A stretch of DNA of 64,000 nucleotides, from NCBI GenBank assembly GCA_947179485.1, contig OX359250.1, positions 17,528,539 through 17,592,538 on the forward strand. The letters run 5' to 3'. Shown piece after piece: positions 23,660-36,700 of this stretch. The notes beneath the pieces were generated by a model that was given only the letters and a program-made list of their open reading frames with translations, was not told where the DNA came from and made no database searches. The stretch's first letter is position 1, and the number at the start of each line of letters is the position of its first letter. The DNA comes from Allacma fusca. Lineage: Eukaryota > Arthropoda > Collembola > Symphypleona > Sminthuridae. A program made the translations under genes and the position numbers.

Positions 23660-25416
23660 GGATAATATTCGCACCGACCACCCTTATGTTGCCAGAAATT
23701 TATTTCTGGCCTTGAACAATGGACATTCGAATAATTATTTTCATATAGTTCAAATATCCTACACTTTCAATTCACCTGGGACTAAATACCCGTAAAGGAT
23801 CGCTCGTAGCGCTTCTGGGAATTTGTATTCCGGTTGCTCTTAGGGTGGCTCCTTAATTTGAGAATACAACAGATCTAATACAAATATTTATGCAGGATTT
23901 GACTTTCTTATCCTCAACAATATATGCACTATCTTTACCACCGGTAATTTATTTATATAATTACTTGTTAACGGTAGCCTAATTTTGATTGTTTCCGAAG
24001 TTACCCGGATTTTTAACCAAAAAGTAAGTTTCGTTTTTCGGTCGTGTTCTTTCCTGAGCTTCTGTTTCCAGGCGATTCTTTTTTAAGATAAATATTAATT
24101 TGTATTCCGTGTCCGGAAATGTAAACAATTATTATCCAAAAATATTCTCTTGAATTGTTTACAAGGATTTGTAACTTCAGAAACCGCTTAGATACGGGTA
24201 GCAACTTTGGTCGTTTTTTTCGGGCCAACTCGAATGAGGAAAAATTTGAAACTGGGCACATCTGTTAATGATACTGCAAACTAACCATGACGAAAAAATC
24301 AGCCTTGGTCATTTCCAGCCTTATTCATAATTCCGGGCGGAAATACTGTCAAAATTATTGGAAACACTTCTGTAGTTTTACTCGTCCATTCATATTGTTT
24401 TGGTAACACTAGGGAAAATATGTATACATATAGTTTCACTCGTCCTTCTGAAATTATTATTGGCTTGGAATTTCCAATCTTGGATTTTGTTCCTCGACAA
24501 TTTTGTAAAATAGACCGATTTGGTTCATTACTCGTCACATGAACTAATAATTTGCTACCTACTCTTGTATATTCGAGTGTCACATATAATGGAGGTTCCT
24601 CACGAATAGGATAAATCGTTTATCTTATCCGTGGCGACTGGTTACGTGATAAATAATAATAACCGGTTTATTGTCTTTGACGCATACAGAGCAATAACAC
24701 CATAGAGAAACTACTGCATACATGAAAGTAACACACATTAGTGATTAAATGTTGCAATTCGGCTACAATTCGCAGAAAAATTCGTGATCGAAGGGGCATA
24801 GCCACCCATTAGCACGTTAAATCCTATAAGTTCATTTTCAAATATTGAAATATTACAAATAGTTTGTATTTATGAAAGCCGGAGAGTTAGCGAAACCTCC
24901 TAATTCAAGTTTCAAGAAATATATTTCGATTTCCTTACACAAGACCTTATGCCGATCCTGAATGGGTACTTCATGGCCAAGGTATTTGCGTAAGTCTTTA
25001 ATGTCTAATGAAAATTAAACCTGATATTGCAATAAACCTGAAGGCAGCGCTGTTACACTCGACGAGTTTTTCAAGTTTGATATCCCAGGAGCAGCAAGTC
25101 GTGGACTCCAATATCTTTTATGTAGGATCAGCAGACATCCTTTTTTGGAATATCCCGCCAAAATTTATTTACGACATGATTTCTGTTGTTTTTCAATTAA
25201 ACGAGCACTGCACAGCCAGCATTTGCTGGCTCAGCAAGCCAAATGTAATTTGGGATGGCAGTAAAATAGTTACATGTAATAGCTAGCTGCGCAGCGGTAT
25301 GGTCGACGATGCGTCTAGAGCGCGCGAATATTTGATTCATACCATCACTTTCACTATCAACTCTCTCAAATTAGTAGAGAGGATTTCTTGCAAATGAGCT
25401 CTTAACTAACCACACG
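23660..25416. other. Intergenic sequence, no recognisable gene
   Basis: Open frames at 24013-24261 and 24299-24583 (minus) and 25008-25286 (plus) show no recognisable motif. Nothing else was supported. Confidence 0.4.
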
Positions 25417-26600
25417 TACCCTGAGGGAGTGGTAATCTCTCAGATGATTTCTTCTCGACAAAAAAGGTGAAATACTGGTAAAAACAGATCGGTGAATTTG
25501 AATACCCGACTAGGGTTTGGAAATTTCGGTCGAAACGATTTTAGGTTTTAATGCAATTAATCATCTTTCTAATGATACATTATTAACCGCGTTGCGACAT
25601 CCAGGTCAAAATGACTGCCGTTTTTCGAATTTCACAATCACTCCCAAAATGTGTTTTCGCAAAATTTTGAAGTCCAATGACAAATGAGTTAAATTTTTTA
25701 AAATTTATTGAACAATTGTTGGGAGGGGAATTACCAAGTCTCACGTAATTACTTGTTGACAAACTTAAATGTTTAAATTTTGGTCCAAAAATTGGTAAAT
25801 TTGAATATCCCACCAAAATTTCGAATAGTATTTCGAAATTCACATTATTTTATATTGAAGGGGATGTAAACAGCTTCCAAATGAGGTATCAATTGATACA
25901 TATATCATCTAATTCAAAAGTTATTGGGATATTTCGAGAGTCTCAAGGCGCCCACAAATCAGTTATTTTGAAATTTTGAACACGAATTTCAAATTTTTTA
26001 ATTGATTCTAAAACTTCGTCAAAAGACAATCTGTCCTCAGGGGGACAAGTCTCAGATGATTCCTTCTTGGTGAAAAAACATTGTTGAAATTTTGGTCGAA
26101 AATTTTTGTCAATTTAATATCTCGTCAAAATTTTGACATGAATTTCGAAAGTTTGACTGCTATGGTTTTATCTTGTACAGCAATTTAATACCGTTTCAAT
26201 AAGCTAACATCGACCGAGATGTGCCATGTGACACCAAAGTTATATCAGTTTTTTTAAAGTACTTCGAGGCCTCAAAATTGGTGTTTTCGAAATTTTCAAT
26301 CCCAGTTAACATGAATAATTAAACTTACCGTAATTATTTAAAAATTCCGTTATAAAACAGGTTTACTGTTTTTTCAAAAATTTGAAATTTGGTTGGAATT
26401 TTGAAAATTTGTAAATTAGTACAAATACCGGAGTCGGGGATTCTTAATTCAGTTCGAACAAGGTATTGCACAAGGTTCTACGGTAAGTATATAAAAAAAA
26501 ATCCGAAATAATAGGTCAAAATTGAAGGTCTTTTTTCAAAATTTTGAAAACCCTAAAATTGAAATCAAAATTTGATTCCATGTTACAACGACGGTTTGAA
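25417..26600. repeat. Dispersed AAAATTTTG-rich repeat (family 2), internally repeated
   Basis: A core TCTCAGATGATTYCTTCT recurs at about 25437 and 26050, each followed by an A-rich stretch and GGTCGAAA-like sequence. A second word pair, TTCGAGAGTCTCAAGGC near 25932 and TTCGAGGCCTCAAAATTGG near 26262, also repeats. The block therefore looks like diverged modules of a few hundred bases. Related fragments occur at 1471-1891, 3290-3400 (both on the opposite strand) and 52010-52460. No coding capacity. Confidence 0.55.
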
Positions 26601-27049
26601 CGAAGTTTCGCACTTGATTCTATCCTTAGTGCTGGTGGATTTATATCGAGTTTTTTGTACATTAGCCAAATCATATAATAGTAGGGAAATAACATATATT
26701 TAGCCATAATTATTAATATACCCGTTTCCTTAGTACTGTATTCAGTATAACTACTAGATTTGCATCAATTTGTGTCGTTGTAGCAAGTCCCTAGGGGCGT
26801 ATCTTGCTTTACGGGATAGTTTTGTCGGCTGATTTACTTTCGCTTTTGAAGGTCCTACATCACAAACGTTCATATATGTAGCTATAGTACATAGCTTTTG
26901 AACGGACACAATTATTTCAAAACACAAAAGTTTCCTTGTGAAGTTATTTTAACTGGCCCACTTCTCTTTTCCTTTCTTTCAAAGATTGTTAAACAATTAT
27001 CTGCAAAAATGGGGTTTAGCATTTGAACTTCAATAATTCCATCCCATAA

Positions 27050-28260
27050 ACTACCATGGGTCTTCATTTTGATATTCATTTGCAGAAAAGTTTATGGGAT
27101 TCCAGGGAGCTATCACACATCTCTCTGCTTTGAGAATTGTGGATACGACAGTTCCACAGAGAAAGATTAATGAAATTCATCTCCAGGAGCAAAGACGAGG
27201 AAAGATTTGTTGATCTTACTATTTTTTCATGGCTGGTGTTTGCCATAAAAATACTTCAGAAAGTCGGGTATTGTGCAAATTTCATGGAGATTCATTTGAA
27301 TCTAATATGTCTTTTCAAGTCAGAAATCCTTTCAAGCTGAAAATATGAGACGAGTCTTATGAATTGATTAAAAAAAGATTTGATTTGTTTTTCTTTCTTT
27401 CAATATTGTCATACTGATTTGATTCTCCTGAATGTAATTATTCTTGATTTATGGTTTCTGAAATATATTATGTGATGAAATGTATGAAATGAATGAAAGA
27501 TATTATACTCAAATGAATCCCCATGAAGTTTTCTCTAAACCCAGCTTTCCCAAATATACATACATATATGAAAGAACCCAGCCATGGAAAAAGCAAGATC
27601 AATCCTGGTCGGTTTCTACAAAACATCTTTCATTTATGACATTCTCAAAAATATTTAGTCATGTTCTAATTGTAAGTTAAATTTCCGCCTCAGGAACTGA
27701 AACTTTAAGGCAAGGTTTAAAAATTGACTTCCGATGATAAGGTTCAAATTTAACTCCATTAAATTTCATAGAAACACGGGATTGGAAATATTTTTCTAAA
27801 CGACAGACCTTGAAACAAATTCAAGACAGGAAACTCACCTTTCCTCATATTTGATCTTCAAGACGAATTTCCCTAAACTTGTCCGCTCAACGAACAATTT
27901 TTAAGGTTGAGAACTGTTGAGTAGCTGCCCGGAAATGATATTTTCTACCAACTTTAGCTCTCTGTTGTCAACGGTCACACCCACAATTCTCAATGCAGAA
28001 ACTTATGACACAAGCTGTCAAGCTCATACGATTTCCTTCAAAAAAGTGTCAACACATTTTCCAAGAAAATCTGTGCTGAAGTAAATATTTACTGTAGTTG
28101 AATTCCCTGAAAAATTGGGACTTTGGGTCACGTCCACGACCCCTGTTACCTTAAAATTGACCAAGGTGATTATAACAAATTTTAGAAAATCTGGACAAGT
28201 ATTTGCTACAAAGTGGGAGAATACAAATTTTGCTTTGTTACGCTAACTTGATGGTATGTA
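27050..28260. repeat. Dispersed repeat family 1, longest copy
   Basis: Starts near GGGAGCTATCACACA (about 27103). It contains ATTAAATTTCATAGAAACAC followed by TTTTTCTAAACGACAGACC near 27760-27810, and ends with AAAATCTGGACAAGTATTTG plus GCTACAAAGTGGGAGAATA near 28185. The same words occur in the same order in copies near 30.9-31.4 kb and partly near 30.0-30.3 and 36.2-36.7 kb. The open frames within it have no recognisable domain. The element type is unknown. Confidence 0.6.
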
Positions 28261-28439
28261 CAACTTCGGTAACCAAATTATTGTAGCAGAACCAGTAAAT
28301 AGCAAAACCTATTCTTGAGTAGTTAAAACTTTTCAAATTTTTAATTGGAAGTTACTACTGGCAGTTAATAAGTTTTTCAAAGGATATGATGTGATACAAT
28401 CCAGCCAACTCAAATGAATACTGAACGAAAAGAGAGCTT

Positions 28440-28673
28440 ATGCTACCAAAAATATTTGAAGTTTCATTGATGCTACTGCAAGTGATTTTGGACGTGCACA
28501 TCCCGACATTAATTAAACCCATTCGTCAACAAACAACAATGGTAACGCTGGGCCAGCAATTCACCGTCATGTTTGCGGATTGGGAATCCCGTGACCTAGA
28601 AGATGACTTGCGAAATTCCAAAATATGGCCAAATGTCCCTTTTATAAATGGCTTGCTTAGTCTGGCACTGTGA
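28440..28673 (+). other. Unrecognised open frame between family-1 repeats
   Basis: 77 codons with an ATG start and mixed composition, including the stretch GQQFTVMFADWESRDLEDDL. No family could be named. It may be a decayed transposon reading frame or chance. Confidence 0.2.
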
Positions 28674-29999
28674 ATGAGAGTAGCTTAAATAAGTTTTACA
28701 ATAATAAAGCTAGCTTCGGAACTGGGAACTCGTTTCAAACATTATCAAAAATTAAATATAGACTATTCTTTAAACTCATTACATTTGCATAAAGTCAAAT
28801 TCATGACAAATGCTTGATTTTGATAAACTTTTTTCTTTTCCTTTTTTCTACTGAGATCATTAATGAGCCTTAGATTTCGGTAATTATCAAACATCAATTT
28901 ATTGATACCCAAGCCCTTGGGTCCCGGTCAACAAAACTAGCATATTTTATCCGTAATTTATTGATCATTGCGGAAATTTTATTCCAAATGGATGGTTGGA
29001 AAGGCTCTTCTGTAACGGATTTTTCTTTGTAATGCTTCTGTAATGGCCATCATATTGACACTTGCCTACCAACTTTCTCAAAACGTTGTTGGTTATTGAA
29101 GGTAATTATCTAAATTGTAGGAACCATTCAAGGCTACTGGAATAAAAGAAATCACAAAGATCCATCTTTGTCTCGCATTGATTTTAAACTTTTGAAGTAC
29201 CTTTCTTACCTTCCAAAAGTTGCCGCAAATACTCGTTTTGTAAAGTTGGGACATCGGAGGTTATATGTAATTAGTCAAATAATTATTGCTGTTGATGAAA
29301 ACTCTTTGAAATAATGAATACCAATTTTGATTTAAAGAGTTTAAATAAGCATGATTTTTTTTTTCAATTTTGTCTCACATCAATTGGTCGTCATGTGTAA
29401 AAATGACTACACCCGTTCCTGTTCCCGTGCCCAGAACTTGAAAATATTTTGAACTTTAAAGAATATTTAATTAAATTTGCCCACCCTAACAATGGCACAA
29501 GAATTCATGTCCATGGGTGAATAGACGTTTTAACCCAGGCGTAATTCGTAAGTTATTATTCCTAACTATTATATTTACAACTGGATCCTGCAATTTTTTG
29601 AAACTTGACTCAAAATAAAGTGTAGATTGCGAAAATAAAACTTATCTGTATCATCATAAAATGGGCATCAATGCAGACGATCTGGGCATCACTTCAGCTT
29701 TCCTTTCTGGACAATGAATTCATCCTTGGCGGATGGGAGTTATTAAGGAGGCAAGGAATTAATTAATTTTGGGATTTCACCATTCTCAAAAAACAACACA
29801 AACCTATATTACCGGTACTCAGATTCCGTGGATACACTTCCAGCTACTTCTGGCATGGGCTGAGTCATCTTTGCAAGACTTATAAATTAAGTAAATTGCC
29901 TCACATTTTTAGATTTCTTCAATACTGATTGGACTATACCGGATTGTTCGTGGGAAAATGACAAGACCATAAATTCCTTTTTCCCAGCAACTTTCTCAC

Positions 30000-30330
30000 T
30001 TTTACTCTTGAAACTGAACTTCTACCTTCCTCCGCATCTTTTCCGGTCATGTCCACAATCCTCAACACAGAGATTTGCGTTATAGTGGTTTGGAAAGCCC
30101 GTAAAAATTATCTGCAAAAAAGTGACAAAAAGATTTCCTGAAAGTAAATTCCTGTGGAAATCAAACAATAAAGAAATTGACATTCTGAAAAAAATTAACT
30201 TTTTTTGACATTTCTTGACAATGTGACCTCCAATATTGATCCACCAATGAAGTAAATTTTATAAAATTTGCAAATAAATTTGCTACAAACAGGGGGAATC
30301 AAATATTTTAGGGAGTAGACTTTATTTAGG
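30000..30330. repeat. Dispersed repeat family 1, partial copy
   Basis: TGTCCACAATCCTCAACACAGAGA followed by a AAAAGTGACAA stretch parallels CACCCACAATTCTCAATGCAGA in the copy at 27.97 kb. The end AATTTGCTACAAACAGGGGGAAT parallels the 28.2-kb end. Diverged and incomplete. Confidence 0.5.
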
Positions 30331-30939
30331 CTGACGGGGGGGGGCGTGCAATTGATTATGGCACTGACATGAACCAGCTTTTACTGTCAGGGAAAATCTA
30401 CCATTTCTACTAAATCAGACACTGTAGTTTTGAAGCTTGCAGAAGAAAATTTGTTCATTTCTAGATTATTATTCGTCTTTGCTATTTCACTGATGGGGAA
30501 CCAGTATTATTGTACTGAATCGGGAATAAACGTTAATAAAATTATGAGATGAAATTGGAAAGGATGCAGAAATAAATGGAGCATTTATTAACCTCCCGTA
30601 AATAAAACTGAATGTCAAAGGTCTAAAAGGTCTATGGTACTTAATATTATAAATCAATTGCTCGCCAACTGATGATTATTCCATATACCCGGTGTTTCAT
30701 ATCCTGTGTCTTCACCCCTAGCCCATGTAAGGGAAAATGACGGAAAATACGTGATTTCCGCATTTTCAAGCCAATTATTTCCCAGAATTTTCAAAATATG
30801 TTTCACACTACTGTTTAAAACCCCCGGATACATCACATCGGTGAACGGTTTGGAGACAAGTTTTGACGTTTTTAGGAAAAGGTCAAATTTTGACTTTTGA
30901 ATTGTTTACTAAACTTTCAAAATGTTTCCCAAATGTTTT

Positions 30940-31440
30940 ATAATATTTTGGTAGTCAATTTTATGAACTTTCCCAGGAGCTATCACACAGCTTCGTCAAT
31001 GTTGTCTTATATTTTTACTCTTGACTTCCGAAGACAAGGTTAAAATTAATCTCCATTAAATTTCATAGAAACACGGAGTTTCGAAATATTTTTCTAAACG
31101 ACAGACCGTCCCTGGAAAAATAATAAGATAAGAAACTCTCCTTTCCTCATCTTTGATCTTCAAGATGAATTTCTCGAACCTTATCCTCTCAACGAGAAAA
31201 TCCCAACTGTTTTGTAGCTGTCCGGAAAGTCCATTTTCTACAAACGAGCGTCCAAAGGTATATTAAAAAAAAGTGACCAGGAACTAAAATATCTGAAATC
31301 CTCACAAAATCTCGACTTTGCTTCCCCTTTTTGACGATTGCTAACGTCATTCTTCTCCTAGATCCATGAAATAAAATTTAGGAAATCCGGAGAAGAATTT
31401 GCGTGGAAATGGAGGAATCACACGGTTCGTACCCTCCTCA
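30940..31440. repeat. Dispersed repeat family 1, copy with an internal deletion
   Basis: AGGAGCTATCACACA (about 30975) is only about 50 bp from GACTTCCGAAGACAAGGTT, whereas in the 27-kb copy the same words are about 620 bp apart. The stretch ATTAAATTTCATAGAAACAC and the TTCTAAACGACAGACC block are nearly identical to that copy, and the end again reads TTTGCGTGGAAATGGAGGAATCA. Confidence 0.6.
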
Positions 31441-33576
31441 TGTTTATGGTGTAGGGAGAGAGAAAGGATGTGAGACAGCTTTAAAAATATACGCTGCCAC
31501 AGCCTGTCTTGTCTTTCAATTGAAAGGCAAAGGAACTCGATCTATCGATTTTTAAAAAGCGCAAGAGTTTCAGGAGAATTCCCGCAAATAAATTATAACT
31601 AGTATTTTAATAATGTTTTTGCATTAAATTTTTAAATGAAAAAATGCCATATACTAAAATTGGAATTAGTCTATAACAAGTGTCATTGTATTTAAGGCCA
31701 AGGACCTACGTGGAGAAACTCCAGGAAACAAATTTGAAGCGAATGGGATGTCGTAATTGAATTGACTACTAAAAGGATGGTCAAGTCTTCTATGATTAAT
31801 TAAGTGTGCTTTTAGGAGATGACGAAAGTACTCCCACGAACCTGGGAATAACTGGTGTGAGGACGGGTGATTACGTAGCCTGAGCCCGTTCCCGCCGGGC
31901 ATGAGAATAAAATTTAAGATCCCTGTTTCTATTCCCAGTAGTTAGAACCACACTTGAGAGTATTCCTCTTCCCGAGTCCAAAATTGTTCCTAAAAAATTA
32001 CTGGGAATTTTCGAGGTTGTGGAACAAATTTTAAAAATTTTGGAAATAACTCCTAGAAAATTATGGAATTAAATATATGATTCAAAGTATTACTCAAAAT
32101 CCTTCGGGATCATTACTCAGGTACTACCTTAAACCAGATTTACTCGAGTATTACCCCTACCCAAGTCAAGCACTGGTTTTGACATTGACTCTTATATGGG
32201 ATGATGGAGATGGGAAAGTTTTGTGGGATCCAGCTTGACATATCTATACGTTTTATACGGGATGCAATTTCATTTCATTCATTTGATGTGTAAATCAAGG
32301 GAGCTGTACTCGATCCTACCGGTTTCTAAACTAATTTTGTCTGCTCAGTCGTAAGTACAAAAAAAAAACAGAATCGCAAATATGGTCATTAAAATATCTA
32401 CACTAAGTCTGCACTTGCTCAAGTTTTGAAGTTTCACCACTGGAGGAAAGGAAAAGTGACCTATTTATTTAAGATGGCATTGAATGACGCAAAGAGTAAC
32501 AAGTTCAAAGTTACTGCACTTTTTGGGCTTGAATTCTAAGTAAGTCTCAGGAGTAAGGGGATTGTGGTATAATTTAGCATCACGCAATGAAATATGAACC
32601 CTTGTATGTATGTACATAATTATTAGTAATTAACTGAAAATATCCTGGTTAAGCTTTAACTAATTAAAATATGTCCTTGAAAATATGCACACTACTGCAC
32701 ACTCCGTTATCTAGTGATTTTCAAAATGCCCTCAAACTGAAAACTTGTAAATGACATTATCTGCAAAAATTGTGATTTGCATGCCGTCCGGCTTGTTTTC
32801 TGACATTCTGACTGGGATGATTGATTCCACATGGAAATGTCTGATGTGGTTCAAATGAGACAGATTGCATGAAAAATGTTACTAAAGAACTACTGCAGTG
32901 CTTCCTTCCTTTGTATGAACGTCTTCTTATCAGGGAAGTCGAAAATTATCTTGGATTATGTTCAATAAATATTAACGGCTCCATCAATATTTTATCCTAA
33001 GCGTATACTTACTATATATAGCCGGTATAAAAGAGGGACTGTAGGGGTAAACAACGTCCGCCAAAAAATTGTGGAGGGGGGGGGGCAAAATTCCAGAAAT
33101 ACATGTCCCACTTGGCCCCACCCTTCTGGCCTTCATAACATAGAGGAAGATAATTTATCCCGAAAATGTCCCGCCCCCATGACCCTCGGACGTTCCAGTC
33201 CGATAAAAATCCAGTCTAAAATAAACACTGCATAGTCCACTCTGTCTCTATAAAAAACTTAAGGAGAAAAATTTATTTCTTTTAAAGGTATTTCCAGACG
33301 GATAAAAACATAGGACGTCCCTCCATGGTAAAAATAGGGGGGGGGGATCTGGGATAATGTATTACTCAAAAGGCCTGTTGTTTTGCCCCTGATCTTTACT
33401 AAGTCATAATCGATTGATGTCCAAACTCTAACGACTGTCATGTCTCCTGCCAGCCTTGCAATGGGCGCTGGGTGTGAGAAGAAAATTTGAGATATCCCTA
33501 GCATTCATCGTAATTATCCATTACTTTAATTCACACAAGGAAGAGATAAGATTTCTCTCGTCACTATATACTCTCG
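31441..33576. other. Intergenic sequence with a TACCC-array relative
   Basis: At about 32.10-32.18 kb, TTTACTCGAGTATTACCC followed by CTACCCAAGTCAAGCACTGG matches the terminal part of the array at 424-682. G runs occur at 33075-33086 and 33338-33347. No gene was recognised. Confidence 0.45.
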
Positions 33577-33584
33577 GCTCTAAC

Positions 33585-35351
33585 CAGAGCTGCTTGCAGG
33601 TATCAGGTAGTACCTGAAAAATACCCGTCGGGTCGGGTTCGGGTCAAGTTCGGGTCAGCTATAAAAAAAAGTACCTGAGATTCGGGTCAAGTGAGGGTAC
33701 ATCCAGGATCCGCACCTGATATTACAGGTCGGGTTACGATCAAGTTCGGGTTTAAAAAATATACCTGAGCTCAATGTCAGGTACAAGTTCGGTACGACGA
33801 ATTTAAAATACCTGAACCCGAACTTGCAATTTCAGGTATTGAGCAAGTATTTTTTTACCGCAATAATTTAACTTTAAGTTCACGTGAATGAAACTCAAAA
33901 GCAGAAATGAACGTTAATGTAGCTTCACATGGCTGAAGAACACGTGGTAGTTAGTGATGCATGAGAGCTGCCATACCAATTAAATTAACAAGCAGCCAAA
34001 CTTAGTGCATCGCATGGGTTCAAAACAGTCGAACCTGTACCTGGACCCAAACTTTGGGTACCTCAAAAGTGTGAACCTGTCCCTGAAAATGTACCGATTT
34101 TACAGGTTCAAATTTTTCGATCCTGAACCTGACCCAATTGCGTTTTTGTAGTACCCGCACCTGATTAGTACCTGAACCCGAAAAAGTACCCAAAAGACGA
34201 CCTGAACCTGGGTATTTTTGGACCGGACCTGAGCATGTTTTGGGTACTTGAGAATCAGAACTTTTTTACTATTTTATCTTGTGTTAAAAGTACAATTGGG
34301 TGTTTGCAGTGCAGAATATATTTAAAATGAAAAAGAATGCCTGTTCACTGGTTCCTGGGACACCCTGCCATTGCTTTTTCGATGGAAATCATCTTGCAAG
34401 CTTGAAATTCTCCGGCTTTTAACTTTCAATCAGTAAATCCAAACATTTCAGGTCTTTTGCGATCAGGTTCAGGTCTTTCATTTGTTACACCTGGTCCTGA
34501 CAGGTAAAAGCAAAACGGGTTTTTCTGTGTACCTGAACCTGAACCAGAAGCTTTACCCAATTTCACTGGTATAAAATACTGCACCCAGAAAGGACCCAAA
34601 ATTATTGGGTCCAAAATACATGCACCCATACTGAACCTGAACCTGGACCTGAACCCAAATACCTGGGTGCGACCTGAACCCAAATACCTGGGTGCGACCT
34701 GAACCCATGCGATGCACTAAGCCAAACTTTGCTAATTGATTTCATGATATAGCCTTGTAGCACATTGCCTTTAGCAACATTGTAGTACACATCAACAAAT
34801 TGGAATCAATTTGGTGTATACTTGTGCCTTCAGGCTTGGTTACTATTTTTAAAATTAATTAATTTAAGGCTTGGTTACAATTAAAAAAGCTAGATGATCT
34901 CCGATCTCGTGCTGAAGCTATTGCTCAGAAAATGCTTTGGGTAGGTTAAATTGGCTGTTTTCAGTCTTTTTGTGATGCTTGTCACTTAACATTATTACAG
35001 ATTTACGTATTTGGGATTTAGCGTCAGTGAGTAAGTGGTATTTACTTTGATAAAGTAATAAGATAGAACTTGTGATTATCAGTTTGCTCTGACAAAATAC
35101 TTGAAAGTCGGGTTCGGGTTCAGGTTCGGGTTCAAGTTCGGGTCGGGTTTGTTGTGAGATCCGCACCTCAGGTATTTTTTCAGGTGCGGGTAACCATGAA
35201 GTACCTGATCCAAAAATACCTGACAGGTGCGGATGTTAACTCGGATCCGGAGGGCCAAGTTCGGGTCGACGAAAAAAATTAACCTGATATTTCAGGTGCG
35301 GGTCGGGTTCAGGTGCGGATCTTGATTTTTTGCTACCTGAAAGCAGCTCTG
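33585..35351. mobile_element. hAT-type DNA transposon (non-autonomous) with perfect 8-bp target duplication
   Basis: GCTCTAAC is present immediately outside both ends (33577-33584 and 35352-35359). The ends are inverted: CAGAGCTGCTTGCAGGTA on the left, CAGAGCTGCTTTCAGGTA on the opposite strand at the right (one mismatch in 18). The CAGAG start and 8-bp duplication are classic for hAT. The subterminal zones are packed with GGGTTCGGGTC/GGTGCGG/ACCTGA words. Removing the nested element leaves about 1.04 kb with no recognisable transposase. Confidence 0.88.
34003..34719. mobile_element. Second DNA transposon nested in the hAT element, 9-bp target duplication
   Basis: A perfect 20-bp inverted repeat, TAGTGCATCGCATGGGTTCA, bounds a 717-bp unit. 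AGCCAAACT lies directly outside both ends (33994-34002 and 34720-34728), a perfect 9-bp duplication. A 9-bp duplication points to Mutator-like elements, though some other superfamilies also give 8-9 bp. The interior is built from ACCTGAACC/GGACCC/GGTACC words and a 26-bp direct duplication (ACCTGAACCCAAATACCTGG...) just inside the right end. No transposase was recognised. Confidence 0.85.
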
Positions 35352-35359
35352 GCTCTAAC

Positions 35360-36220
35360 TATGGCCTGATACACTCAATGTATATATATAATTATCTCTG
35401 ACTAGTCATTACAGTAGTTTCGTCCAAACTGTATATGAGAGGTCCCAGTGAGGATCAAAACCATACTTTTTATTTTTCCCCAACAGAACCGACCCTTCTT
35501 CTCTTCTGAATGAATCTCATCATCATAATTTATGTACTGAGTTTGTTCTTGTTAATCAAGTGTAAAAGTTGATGTTGGGCATGTCCGTCGGGGAAAAATA
35601 TATGAATGATGGAAAATACTGTAGGGATGTAACTTATAGCAGGAGGCTCTGTTTCAGAAAAAAAATGTAGCCATTTGATTATGTGACATTGTGGCTCCGA
35701 CAACAACAGCATGCTCCGATGCATACATAATCCACTCTTTAGCCTATAATTTAATATTTATGTTTTAAAAAATCCGTGTAAGAACTAGGAAATTCCAAAA
35801 CGTGTTTTAAATTCAAGGTAAGTGTCTCACTCGACGATTCAAAACATCATCCTCACTTTTTGTCCAATCTGCTAACTCTATGGTTTATGTATAACTGAAG
35901 TTAATCTGAGGTCGTTTTTCATATATTACATTTGAATGTAAATATTGGTAGGATAAAAATGACAATAGAAATATTTTGTGTCATATTTGTAGACATACTA
36001 TTCAAGTGTTATATGTATAGATATTCACTGCTCACAGGGGTCGTAAGTATATATCTCGCCACCCAAGCTCTTGTACGTGCTAACATACCCCAAAAATATC
36101 CACGGGAGTCTGGTTTCTACCTATAGTTTATAAACATTCATGAAATCCAAAATCCTTTGTAAATTCCAAGGTTTTTGAGTAAAGGTTTTTTCCCAAAAAT
36201 TAGACAGTTGAGCAATTGTT
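35360..36220. other. Intergenic sequence, no recognisable gene
   Basis: AT-rich with short open frames only; no supported structure. Confidence 0.4.
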
Positions 36221-36224
36221 TACC

Positions 36225-36700
36225 TACTAGGGAGCTATCAGCTATACTGTAGATTCATCCACGTTCTTTTGAAGTCTTTTCATCCGAAGCCCCCTCTACC
36301 AAACACCTACTGAGCTTCAGGACTATCATCCTCCAGGCCTCATGTCCTCCTGTGCTCCCGATATTCCTCAAAATTAATGAGTTTTTCCCAACTCCTATAG
36401 CCCCCTGCAAATTAGTTAGATCCCGACCTCCCGGAAATTTATGAGATCCTAAAAGAGGATTTGCTTACTGCCTCCGTCCAATTTTATCCAAACAATCACC
36501 CCTCACCTTGGCACTCACCTTTCTTTTTGATCCTCGTGGGAATTTGGTGGAAACTCCAACAGGAATTTGCTGGGGATTGTCAAGATTTGTCAATCTCCCC
36601 GACTTTCCTTCTCGTTTGGGATCCTCGTGACAAAATTTAGAAAATCTGGAAAAGAGACTTTTACAATAAATTGTAACAATCAGATAGTGCATGAGCTACT
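36225..36700. repeat. Dispersed repeat family 1, diverged copy
   Basis: GGGAGCTATCAGCTATAC (about 36230) is followed about 50 bp later by TTCATCCGAAGCC, the same spacing as in the deleted copy near 30.97 kb. The end, AAAATCTGGAAAAGAGACTT with TTGTAACAATCAGAT after it, resembles the family end. Confidence 0.45.

Noticed and set aside
34426..35166. Gly/Ser- and Glu/Pro-repeat open frames on the minus strand
   Set aside because: Translations of the subterminal repeat words of the nested transposons; no transposase motifs.
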